In this document: positions 26,450-34,293 of the stretch, piece after piece
Position numbering within the stretch: the stretch's first letter is position 1
How the letters are laid out: each line of letters begins with the position of its first letter
Assembly: GCA_024760525.1 (NCBI GenBank)
Contig: CP060499.1
Span: forward strand, 3,803,501 to 3,867,500
Direction of reading: 5' to 3'
DNA length: 64,000 bases
DNA from: Nitrospira sp.
Lineage (GTDB): Bacteria > Nitrospirota > Nitrospiria > Nitrospirales > Nitrospiraceae
Notes under the pieces: generated by a model
The model's input: the letters and a program-made list of their open reading frames with translations, nothing else
Database searches by the model: none
Told to the model about the DNA's origin: nothing
Made by a program: the position numbers and the translations under genes

Positions 26450-27577
26450 TCAAGGAACCCAGTCGGCCAGGAACACGTTGAACTCGCCCGGTGCTTTCGC
26501 ATTGCGATCGGATACCCACACAAGGCGTTTTCCGTCCGGTGAAAACATGGGAAAGCTATTGAAGTGACCGTCCGTGGTCAGACGTTCCAGCCCGGTTCCG
26601 TCGTCACGCACCAGATAGAGATGGAAACTGGGCCGGCCTCCATTCCCTCTCGTCTCTATGTTGGAAGAAAAGATGATGCGTCTGCCGTCCGGGTGAAAAT
26701 AAGGAGAGAAGTTCGAGGCGCCGGTCGACGTCACCTGCTTTTTTCCTGACCCATCGGCATTCATGACAAAAATTTCAAGCTGACCGGGTTCAACCAGCCG
26801 TTGCGCCAACAGGTCCTGATACTTCGCCGTTTCCATTGGGTCGGTTGGATGAGCCGCTCGATAGACGATTCGTGTGCTGTCGGGTGAAAAAAATGCCCCG
26901 CCGTCGTAGCCGACGTCATCCGTAAGACGTCGAACATCCGTACCGTCGAGATTCATGGCATAGAGATCGAGATCCCCGTCCTTCACCGACGTCCACACGA
27001 TGGTTTTCCCATTGGGCGCGATGGTAGCCTCCGCGTCATATCCCGGAGACGATGTCAGTCTCTGTGTCTGCTGTCCGTCAAGACCGACGGCATAGATATC
27101 GTAGTCATCGAGCGCCCAGCGATACGCTCCGTCCCGTTTCGGCTTCGGAGGACAACCGGGGCCGGCGGCATGAGTGGACGAATAAAGCACCCGCCCGTCA
27201 CCGGGGAAAAAATACCCGCATGTCGTCGCCCCCGCACCGGTACTGACCAGCTGCACAGCTTCGGTTTCCAGATCCATCACATACATTTGATAGCATCCCA
27301 GCCCGGTATCGGCCGGCTTCGAGGTGGCCGCTTGCGAATTCTTCGGCCAATTGTTTGTCGATTGAAAGATCAATTTGGTGCCGCTGAAGGAGAAATAGGC
27401 TTCGGCGTTCTGACGTCCGAATGTAAGCTGACGAATGTTGGCCAGGTGGCGTTCTACGGACCGTGATGAAACCGAGGCTGTCTTCTCTTGATCAGCCGTC
27501 TGCCCATAGGCGGGAATGCCGACCAGTACACAAAGACTCCAGACCCAAATTGTTCCAGCCTTATGACGTCGTTTCAA
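26450..27577 (-). CDS. TolB-like beta-propeller (PD40 repeats), exported
   Basis: A 375-residue protein with a signal peptide (to about AYGQ) and a run of WD40-like PD40 repeats: AEATIAPNGKTIVWTSVKDG, GGAFFSPDSTRIVYRA, FSPYFHPDGRRIIFSSN and SFPMFSPDGKRLVWVSD. The propeller resembles TolB or the non-catalytic domain of DPP-type peptidases; no hydrolase domain follows. Its start overlaps the end of the M1 peptidase gene by 17 bp, so the two are translationally linked. Confidence 0.88.
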   Translation of the reverse strand: MKRRHKAGTIWVWSLCVLVGIPAYGQTADQEKTASVSSRSVERHLANIRQLTFGRQNAEAYFSFSGTKLIFQSTNNWPKNSQAATSKPADTGLGCYQMYVMDLETEAVQLVSTGAGATTCGYFFPGDGRVLYSSTHAAGPGCPPKPKRDGAYRWALDDYDIYAVGLDGQQTQRLTSSPGYDAEATIAPNGKTIVWTSVKDGDLDLYAMNLDGTDVRRLTDDVGYDGGAFFSPDSTRIVYRAAHPTDPMETAKYQDLLAQRLVEPGQLEIFVMNADGSGKKQVTSTGASNFSPYFHPDGRRIIFSSNIETRGNGGRPSFHLYLVRDDGTGLERLTTDGHFNSFPMFSPDGKRLVWVSDRNAKAPGEFNVFLADWVP

Positions 27578-29762
27578 TCCTGACCTCCTTCACGTCCGAT
27601 TCACCGGGCCACACCTCTCGTTTCGTCACGGTTCCATCCTGGAAAATCACATAGCTGTGCCAGCCATAATAAAACAAGAGTCTCGCAACTTTTTCGACTG
27701 CGCCGGATGTGGCACCATACATGACCGTGATGACGCTACCCGGCACATTCACCCGAGGACAGGAAAACAGCACTGCCATTGTTGGTCCGTCATAGGCCTG
27801 GCCATCGATCCGGAAACCGGCATCCTTGAGGGCTACCCGGTCGCCGCAGGATTCCTGCACGACCGATTGAGCTGTTTGAGACTGATCCCCCTCAACCAGC
27901 ACGAGGACCGACCCTTCACGCGGAAGAGCATTCTCTTTCATGGACAGGACCTTCGCTCTTTTCGATTCCGGCAGTTCTCGATCCGCGATGCGGGACACGA
28001 CTTGCTGCAACGGAGAGGACGGGTCGGAAAACGCCCGTATCACTGTCTTGTGCGGGTCGGTTACGTAGCCGTTCAGCATCGGCGGCAGTTGGCTCCGCGC
28101 CAACCGGCGAAAGGTCATCAACTGTGGGTCGAGTTCCACCCGTAGAGGCTGATCCGGAAGGACGAACTCGGCGGCGCTCGTCTGCGAAGGACTCAGTGTG
28201 ACCGACCTGAGTTCGACTGCGTCCTTCGTCACGATGCGGATGGGAATCGCCATCCGGAAAGGCTTTCCAGTCTGTTGAATTCGGACGGTCAGCTTCCAAG
28301 CTTCTTTTTCACCATCACCCTTCACACGTTGGGCATGGACATCTCCCAAAGAGAGTGCCGGGGCACCGGGTTGCTCGACCCATTGTTCGAAAAACCAGCG
28401 CAAGTCTCGGCCGCTTTCCTGAGAAAAGACCTCCTCGAGTCCGCTCCAATCAGCCGGGCGATTGCGATATCGGCCGGTGAAGGTCTTCACAGCTCGCCAG
28501 AACGGCCCATCCCCGATCTCTCCCCGAAGGAGGTGAAACACGAAGGCCGATTTCTGATATCCGATGGCGTTGTCTTTCTCGTCGTGTTTTCTGAGGAACT
28601 GCGCCACGGCATAATCCTCGTCCGGTTTCACGTAGAGATTGTACCCTTGCAGCATCATTCGTCTTTGCTCAAACGCCTGCGTGGGATCCTGAACCAACTC
28701 GTGCCAGTAGTAATTGGCCAGGTAGGTCGTCAATCCCTCAACCCAGTTGCCGTGATCATCGCGATTGAACACCGAATTCCCGATCCAGGAATGGACGATC
28801 TCATGGCCCAACGCATAGGGTTGTACGTAGTGCCGCTTGATGCTGCCGCTGCCGAGGAGGGTGAACGACGGCATACCAAGCCCGCTCGGGAAAAAATTTT
28901 CAACCACCGCAAATTTCTCGAAAGGATAGTCACCGAGTATCCGGACATACGCGTCGAGGTATTTTGCCGTCGCCTCGAGATACTCATCCGCCAAGCCGGC
29001 ATTGTCGGGAAAGAAATAGGTCAAGAGTTCCACCCGCTGCCCGACCGGACCGTTCCATTCCCGGGATTTGACCACGAACTTATTGGCGACGAACGTGAAC
29101 GCTTCAGTTTGATCTTGGACGACCCACGTCGAGGAGACCATGCCTGCGTTCGTCGTTTCCGCGACCTTCCGTCCCGACGCGACCACGCTCCAGTCCTGGG
29201 GGATCCGAGTCGTCACCCGATACGTACTGAGTAAGCCGGTGACATCGGGGTACCATTGGCTTTCACCGCTCAAGTACACGCCCTCCAAGCCGATATGTCC
29301 CGCGGTTTCGCTGGGTGTGACAAACCGCAAGTGACGCGGCTCCTTCGGCGGATCATTGATCTGGCCTCGATACGTCCAGACCAATGTCAGCTTCCGGCTA
29401 TGGTCCTTGGGAAGCGTCACACTGACATGCTGGGCGGAAGTCCCATGGAGTTGTTTCCTCGTGAACGGAACGACGTCGCCCGACATTCCCATCGCAATCG
29501 ACTCGATGGTCAGCGTATGAGCCAGCGTGAATGTGACGAACGTTACACGCGGATCAACCTCGAGTTCGATCCGATCACTCGCGGCCAACTCATGAGCAGC
29601 GGGGGTGATCTGGACCGAGAGATCGTGGTGAACGAGTGCGACATCCTCGTTGGATGGCAGGGCCGAAGCGTCCCGAACTGAGACGACGGAAATCAACAGA
29701 AGACTAATGAGGCAAGATCGAACGGCCAGTTTCCCGATAGACATCAGGAAACTTTTTAACAC
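27561..29762 (-). CDS. M1-family (gluzincin) metallopeptidase, exported
   Basis: A 733-residue protein with an N-terminal signal sequence (about 8-33), an M1-type beta domain, and the zinc site His320-Glu321-x-x-His324 with Glu342 18 residues on (HEIVHSWIGN ... NWVEG). The GAMEN-type substrate motif is replaced by GLGMPS, as in divergent M1 members. A ~200-residue beta-rich domain follows. The start is GTG at 29762, overlapping the response-regulator stop; ATG 29744 is the alternative. Role: periplasmic or surface aminopeptidase-like hydrolysis of peptides. Confidence 0.88.
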   Translation of the reverse strand: MLKSFLMSIGKLAVRSCLISLLLISVVSVRDASALPSNEDVALVHHDLSVQITPAAHELAASDRIELEVDPRVTFVTFTLAHTLTIESIAMGMSGDVVPFTRKQLHGTSAQHVSVTLPKDHSRKLTLVWTYRGQINDPPKEPRHLRFVTPSETAGHIGLEGVYLSGESQWYPDVTGLLSTYRVTTRIPQDWSVVASGRKVAETTNAGMVSSTWVVQDQTEAFTFVANKFVVKSREWNGPVGQRVELLTYFFPDNAGLADEYLEATAKYLDAYVRILGDYPFEKFAVVENFFPSGLGMPSFTLLGSGSIKRHYVQPYALGHEIVHSWIGNSVFNRDDHGNWVEGLTTYLANYYWHELVQDPTQAFEQRRMMLQGYNLYVKPDEDYAVAQFLRKHDEKDNAIGYQKSAFVFHLLRGEIGDGPFWRAVKTFTGRYRNRPADWSGLEEVFSQESGRDLRWFFEQWVEQPGAPALSLGDVHAQRVKGDGEKEAWKLTVRIQQTGKPFRMAIPIRIVTKDAVELRSVTLSPSQTSAAEFVLPDQPLRVELDPQLMTFRRLARSQLPPMLNGYVTDPHKTVIRAFSDPSSPLQQVVSRIADRELPESKRAKVLSMKENALPREGSVLVLVEGDQSQTAQSVVQESCGDRVALKDAGFRIDGQAYDGPTMAVLFSCPRVNVPGSVITVMYGATSGAVEKVARLLFYYGWHSYVIFQDGTVTKREVWPGESDVKEVRIETTS

Positions 29763-30541
29763 TCGCGGCAGACGAGTACAAGCTGGATCGCGGTCAGGAG
29801 GCGTTCGAGATCGACCGGCTTCAGAAGAATCTCCTGGGGACCTAGCTTCCAGGCTTCTTGGAGCAACTCTTCGTTCTGGCTGCCGGTCATAATGATGATG
29901 CCACCCGAGTAGTCTTTCTCACGCAGAGCACGGAGCACATCGATTCCCGGCAGTCCGGGCATGATCATGTCGAGCAGGATCGCATCCGGCGGCATATCTT
30001 CTACCATCCGCAGAGCATCATGCCCATCCTTGACACCGAGTGCTCGATAGCCGCGCAGGCTTAGGAACCGGACAAGCAGATCACACACGAGCGGTTCGTC
30101 GTCTACCACCAAGATCGACTCATCGATCTGCTGAATCACGCTTCCGTTATCATGCTGGAGTGGCGCGCTGGTCGATTGTGGAGGAAGCTGTGCGATTCGA
30201 TTGACGGCTTCGACAAGAACGTCCAGTGACAACCCTTTCCTTATAAAATCGGTAGCCCGCAGGGCTCTCGCTTGATTCTCTTGGACTTCCGTCGCGCCGC
30301 CCCCCAGGATAATCACCGGCGCATGGGGGTCGATTGCCCGGATTTCCTTCAAAATAGTCAATCCGTCCATCTCCGGCATCCGCAGGTCCAGGAGGGTGAC
30401 CCTCGGACGATGGGCGCGAAATAGACCAAGGCCTTCTCGTCCGCTGGTTGTCGAGATGACTCGGTACCCTAGGCGGGTGAACACGTTCTGCAACAAATCG
30501 CAGTTCATTTGATCGTCGTCCACGATCAAGAGTTTGTTCAT
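29756..30541 (-). CDS. Response regulator with two receiver domains and no output domain
   Basis: A 261-residue protein made of two CheY-like REC domains. The first (1-118) has DDD near the N-terminus and the phospho-acceptor Asp in LLDLRMPEMDG. The second (about 142-261) has VVDDEP and LLDMIMPGLPG. In REC1 the usual Thr/Ser of beta4 is replaced by ILGGGA, which may alter switching; REC2 keeps IIIMTGS and the Lys in LLKPVD. No DNA-binding or enzymatic output is present, so it likely acts by protein contact or in a phosphorelay. No histidine kinase gene is in the window. Confidence 0.92.
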   Translation of the reverse strand: MNKLLIVDDDQMNCDLLQNVFTRLGYRVISTTSGREGLGLFRAHRPRVTLLDLRMPEMDGLTILKEIRAIDPHAPVIILGGGATEVQENQARALRATDFIRKGLSLDVLVEAVNRIAQLPPQSTSAPLQHDNGSVIQQIDESILVVDDEPLVCDLLVRFLSLRGYRALGVKDGHDALRMVEDMPPDAILLDMIMPGLPGIDVLRALREKDYSGGIIIMTGSQNEELLQEAWKLGPQEILLKPVDLERLLTAIQLVLVCREC

Positions 30542-30630
30542 CGCTGCCGACCCTCTTCAAGTTGAAACGATGCTCACCGCGAAAAAAAGAATAGCACGAC
30601 ACCGGGGACAATGAGAAGAAAAGGCGTGGT

Positions 30631-31566
30631 TTATGAGCAGGAAGCCGGCTGTCCGAACAGAGCCGCCACAAACGCTTCGGCATTGAAGTCTTGCAGGTCC
30701 TCGGCTCCTTCCCCTACACCGATCAGACGAAGGGGAAGCTTCAATTCGTCGGCAATCGCCACGACGATCCCGCCTCGTGCAGTCCCATCCAGCTTCGTCA
30801 GAACCAGCCCCGTGACGCCCACCGCTTCATGGAACTGACGGGCTTGGGACAGCGCGTTCTGCCCGACGGTGGCATCCAACACCAACAACACTTCATGTGG
30901 GGCACCGGGCAATTCCTGGCCAATCACCCGTTTCACTTTCCGCAGTTCATCCATAAGATTTGACTTCGTATGCAAGCGGCCGGCTGTATCGATCAACACC
31001 ACGTCCGCCTTCCTGGCTTTGGCCGCGACGATTCCATCGAACGCAACTGCCGCAGGATCGGCGCCGTGGCGCTGGCGAATCACCTCCGCTCCGACCCGAT
31101 CGCCCCACACTTGCAATTGTTCAATGGCGGCGGCCCGAAAGGTATCCCCGGCTACGAGCAGTGAGCGACGCCCAGTCTGCGTCACCCGCTGTGCGATCTT
31201 GGCGATCGTGGTCGTTTTTCCGACACCATTCACCCCGACGACCAGGATGACAAACGGTCTGGGGCCTTCATTGATGAGCTGTTCCAGTGTCGGCCCCGAT
31301 CCCGTCTTCAATATGCCGTAAAGCGACCGGCTCAGGACATTCTGAAGCCCTTCCGAGGTCTTCGCCTCTGCCCCGCGTGTTTCCTCACTGACCTGCCGCA
31401 TCACGCGATCGACGACCCGAGCGCCCAGATCAGCAGTGAGGAGGGCCGCTTCAAGATCCTCAAGAAGCTCTTGGTCCGGCGCCCGTCCAAGAAAGCGATC
31501 CAGCGACTGCTGCACGATATGTCGTGTCTTGCCGAGTCCTTCGCTCAGTCGTTGAAACCATCCCAT
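30631..31566 (-). CDS. ftsY: Signal recognition particle receptor FtsY
   Basis: A 311-residue SRP GTPase. After a short N domain (1-90) the G domain shows VVGVNGVGKTTTIAKIA (G1), DTAGR (G3) and TKLDGTARGG (G4/G5). FtsY docks ribosome-SRP complexes at the inner membrane for co-translational insertion. The long acidic A domain of E. coli FtsY is absent, as in many phyla. The start at 31566 (MGWFQRLSEGL) has AAAGGA upstream. It lies 2 bp after ybeY. Confidence 0.97.
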   Translation of the reverse strand: MGWFQRLSEGLGKTRHIVQQSLDRFLGRAPDQELLEDLEAALLTADLGARVVDRVMRQVSEETRGAEAKTSEGLQNVLSRSLYGILKTGSGPTLEQLINEGPRPFVILVVGVNGVGKTTTIAKIAQRVTQTGRRSLLVAGDTFRAAAIEQLQVWGDRVGAEVIRQRHGADPAAVAFDGIVAAKARKADVVLIDTAGRLHTKSNLMDELRKVKRVIGQELPGAPHEVLLVLDATVGQNALSQARQFHEAVGVTGLVLTKLDGTARGGIVVAIADELKLPLRLIGVGEGAEDLQDFNAEAFVAALFGQPASCS

Positions 31567-31568
31567 TC

Positions 31569-32066
31569 TCAGCGATCCTTTGTGGGCCGTCCGGCACGCC
31601 CGGTTACGAGGCAAGGCACGGGAGCAATCATTCCAAGAACGGCTCGTTCACGACGCGACATTCGCGCCGCTTCGCGCGCACTTCGTTCATGATCGTATCC
31701 GCAAAGATGAAGCACTCCATGTACCAAGAGCATGGCGAGCTCATCGTCGACCGATCGTCCGCCTTCCCTTGCTTGGCGAACCGCAGTCGGTAAGGAAATC
31801 ACGACATCGCCGAGCATACCGGTCGCAGGACACACGCCTCCGGGCAAGACGGCCTCACGGGTAGAGAAAGCCAACACGTCCGTGATTCGATCCTGCTTGC
31901 GATACTCACGATTCAATCGGCGTATGCGTACGTCCCCTACCAACTCTAGGCTCAACTCCGACTTCGGCTCTCCGGCCGCCTTCAACACACGCTCGGCCAG
32001 ATGTACCAAGGAAGCCTGCCGGACGGCAAGTCGCGTGAGGCTCACGCGAAGATAGACAGCCATCAA
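31569..32066 (-). CDS. ybeY: Endoribonuclease YbeY
   Basis: A 165-residue metalloprotein with the family signature HGVLHLCGYDH (three zinc-binding His) and the conserved NREYRKQDRITDVLAFS segment. YbeY takes part in 16S rRNA 3'-end maturation and ribosome quality control. Its ATG overlaps the phoH stop by 4 bp (ATGA). The last ~20 residues after the His motif region are basic. Confidence 0.96.
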   Translation of the reverse strand: MMAVYLRVSLTRLAVRQASLVHLAERVLKAAGEPKSELSLELVGDVRIRRLNREYRKQDRITDVLAFSTREAVLPGGVCPATGMLGDVVISLPTAVRQAREGGRSVDDELAMLLVHGVLHLCGYDHERSAREAARMSRRERAVLGMIAPVPCLVTGRAGRPTKDR

Positions 32067-33127
32067 TGAGAACTTCCGGAGAGGTCGCGAGACGACGGGC
32101 TGGTGGCGGGAGACTTGCGTGGGTTTGAGGGTTGACGCTGCGACGCGGGACCCGGCTCGCGAGTCGATCGAGGATCACCACTCATCGACTGATGACGATC
32201 GTACGCCTTGATAATCTCTTGGACCAGTCGATGTCTCACGACGTCTGTCTCATCGAAGTAGACGAAGGCGATCCCCTCGACATCGCGAAGTATCTCTTTA
32301 ACCTGAATAAGGCCCGAGACTCGGTCGGTCGGCAGATCCACCTGCGTGATATCCCCGGTCACCACCACTTTCGAATGGAAGCCCAGCCGGGTGAGGAACA
32401 TCTTCATCTGCTCAGCGGTTGCATTTTGCGCTTCATCCAGAATAACGAAGGAATCGTTCAGCGTTCTCCCGCGCATGAAAGCCAGCGGCGCGATTTCAAT
32501 ATCGCCTCGCTCGATCAACCGGTTAGCCCGTTCCATGTCCATCATGTCGAACAGCGCGTCGTAGAGAGGCCGCAGATAAGGATTCACTTTTTCATAGATG
32601 TCGCCCGGCAGGAAGCCGAGTTTCTCCCCTGCCTCGACCGCAGGCCGGGCAAGAATGATCCGACTCACTTCCTTGTTCATCAAGGCACTGACTGCCATAG
32701 CCATGGCCAGATAAGTCTTACCTGTCCCCGCCGGCCCGATGCCAATGACAATATCGTGCTGTTCGATGGCTTCGATGTAAATTTTTTGAGTCGGAGACTT
32801 GGGACCGACGAATCGCTTTTTCGTGACGATCATCGCCGATTGGCCGAGCACATCTCTGAGTGAAGCCTCGGGAGTTCGGCGCAAGGCGCTGAGGGCGTGA
32901 GTCACATCCTCGGCTTGCAGAGTAACACCTTCGTTCGTCAGGGATGCGAGTTCGAGGAGGATACGTTCTGCCTGACGGACAGCTTCAGGAAGGCCATCCA
33001 AAGTAAGTTCTTCACCCCGTGCGGAAAGCCGTACACCCAGTTCGTCTTCAATTAACTTGAGATGTCGGTCGTGATGACCGAACAGGACGGCGGTATTGGT
33101 GCCTTCTCGTAATTTGAGCTTACGCAC
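32063..33127 (-). CDS. phoH: PhoH-family ATPase (YbeZ-like)
   Basis: A 354-residue protein with an N-terminal KH-like part and a PhoH ATPase core: Walker A GPAGTGKTYLAM, ARPAVEAGEKLGFLPGD, Walker B VILDEAQNAT and GDITQVDLP. The C-terminal ~35 residues are Ser/Pro/Arg-rich and probably disordered. PhoH/YbeZ proteins act with YbeY in RNA metabolism, in keeping with the direct overlap. The start is GTG at 33127; the SD is not well placed. Confidence 0.96.
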   Translation of the reverse strand: MRKLKLREGTNTAVLFGHHDRHLKLIEDELGVRLSARGEELTLDGLPEAVRQAERILLELASLTNEGVTLQAEDVTHALSALRRTPEASLRDVLGQSAMIVTKKRFVGPKSPTQKIYIEAIEQHDIVIGIGPAGTGKTYLAMAMAVSALMNKEVSRIILARPAVEAGEKLGFLPGDIYEKVNPYLRPLYDALFDMMDMERANRLIERGDIEIAPLAFMRGRTLNDSFVILDEAQNATAEQMKMFLTRLGFHSKVVVTGDITQVDLPTDRVSGLIQVKEILRDVEGIAFVYFDETDVVRHRLVQEIIKAYDRHQSMSGDPRSTREPGPASQRQPSNPRKSPATSPSSRDLSGSSH

Positions 33128-33165
33128 GAGCGCGGGGTGGTCTCCCTCCCACTGTCATTGGTGCA

Positions 33166-33195
33166 ATTGTAACAGACAGGAAAACTCGGAGACAA
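33166..33195 (-). promoter_or_regulatory. Probable sigma70 promoter of phoH-ybeY-ftsY
   Basis: On the minus strand TTGTCT (33190-33195) is followed after 18 bases by TACAAT (33166-33171). The first start codon is about 40 nt downstream. The 94-bp gap holds nothing else. Confidence 0.45.
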
Positions 33196-33221
33196 GCAGA
33201 TGTATTATCTTTGATGAAACT

Positions 33222-34223
33222 TCACGCTCCGGAAGGGGTAGGAGGGGCTGCGGCCGTCAGGGTCAAGTCGAATTCCTGCGAGGCTAGTCCCCCCTGCCCG
33301 TCCCTCGCCACGACCTTGACGTGAAATGTACCTTGTAGATCGGTTGGGATCAGCCATCCAATATGACCTGACTCTGAGCCGATGGTCATGCCCGGCGGCG
33401 CCATTTCCAGATAGTAGGTTACCTGATCGCCATCCGGGTCCAGCGCTTTCACCGCGTAATCAAACCGTTCTTGCGCAGCGGATGGAGGAGGAGTCGATAC
33501 GATCTTTGGAGCACTGTTGCCTAGCATGAGCGGGCTGGATTTTAAGGAAGTCCCCGAACCTGTGGGATCAGAGGCCATCACTTCGACCGTGAGGATGTCG
33601 CGAGCGGAAAATCCGGTCGTATCGAGAAACGGTTCTTCTCCCTCTTTGATCACAGAGTCGTTGCGAAACCATTTGAAGGCCAAGTCGACTCGATCATGAT
33701 CTGGATCGTTCGCATCCACCTGTGCCTCAAGCTTATCGCCGGCGCGAGCCATCTGAGGCGTTAGCGAAACAGCCGTCACTTTCGGGACAGTGTTTCCCAC
33801 CACCACACTCTTCGTTCGATAGAGTTGCCCTTTGTTCGCACCGTCTGAAGGAATAATCTCTACGAAAACCGTTTGGCCACGTTTCAACAATTCAGCCGGG
33901 AGAGTCGAGTTGGTTTGTCGAGAAACCGGGGCATTATCTATATACCATTGGTATTCGAATGAGACTGCTTCCCGTTCCGGATCTTGTCCATCAACCTGGA
34001 CCTCGACCGGTCCGGTCAGTGGAATGGGGTCATTCATGATCCTCGCAGAAGTGATAGCGGGAGGCAGGTTTCCCTTGGCAGGAGCTGAACTAGTGATAGC
34101 GTTTGGAGAGGATTCGGTACAGGACACGTTGAAGAAGGCCGTACAGACACCAAGAACGAAGAGCCACGAATTGACAGAAATTACGTTGTACCTGCGCACA
34201 TTGCTCAAAGCTGTTTCTTCCAA
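33222..34223 (-). CDS. Putative lipoprotein with Ig/cadherin-like repeats
   Basis: A protein of up to 333 residues. A hydrophobic N-terminal stretch ends in FFNVSC, a plausible lipobox, so it is probably an exported lipoprotein. Three or four repeated beta-sandwich modules follow, each with a Ca-binding-like D-P-E/D-x-D/E signature: VDGQDPEREAVSFEYQW, VDANDPDHDRVDLAFKWF and VKALDPDGDQVTYYL. The final module resembles the putative-Ig (He_PIG) type (GHIGWLIPTDLQGTFHVKV). The start is uncertain: TTG at 34223 or GTG at 34199. It follows the pilus genes and may be a pilus- or surface-associated adhesin. Confidence 0.78.
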   Translation of the reverse strand: MEETALSNVRRYNVISVNSWLFVLGVCTAFFNVSCTESSPNAITSSAPAKGNLPPAITSARIMNDPIPLTGPVEVQVDGQDPEREAVSFEYQWYIDNAPVSRQTNSTLPAELLKRGQTVFVEIIPSDGANKGQLYRTKSVVVGNTVPKVTAVSLTPQMARAGDKLEAQVDANDPDHDRVDLAFKWFRNDSVIKEGEEPFLDTTGFSARDILTVEVMASDPTGSGTSLKSSPLMLGNSAPKIVSTPPPSAAQERFDYAVKALDPDGDQVTYYLEMAPPGMTIGSESGHIGWLIPTDLQGTFHVKVVARDGQGGLASQEFDLTLTAAAPPTPSGA

Positions 34224-34232
34224 TCGCGTGAT

Positions 34233-34269
34233 TCAGGTCATGGCGCGAATGGTCCGCGCCATGACCTGA
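34233..34269 (-). terminator. Perfect 15-bp hairpin after pilY1
   Basis: TCAGGTCATGGCGCG and its exact complement flank a 7-nt loop, 25 bp past the pilY1 stop. There is no U-tract on the minus strand, so termination is likely but not certain. It lies so close to the lipoprotein gene that that gene may depend on readthrough. Confidence 0.55.
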
Positions 34270-34293
34270 CCAAGACACTCCCTTAGCGTTACT

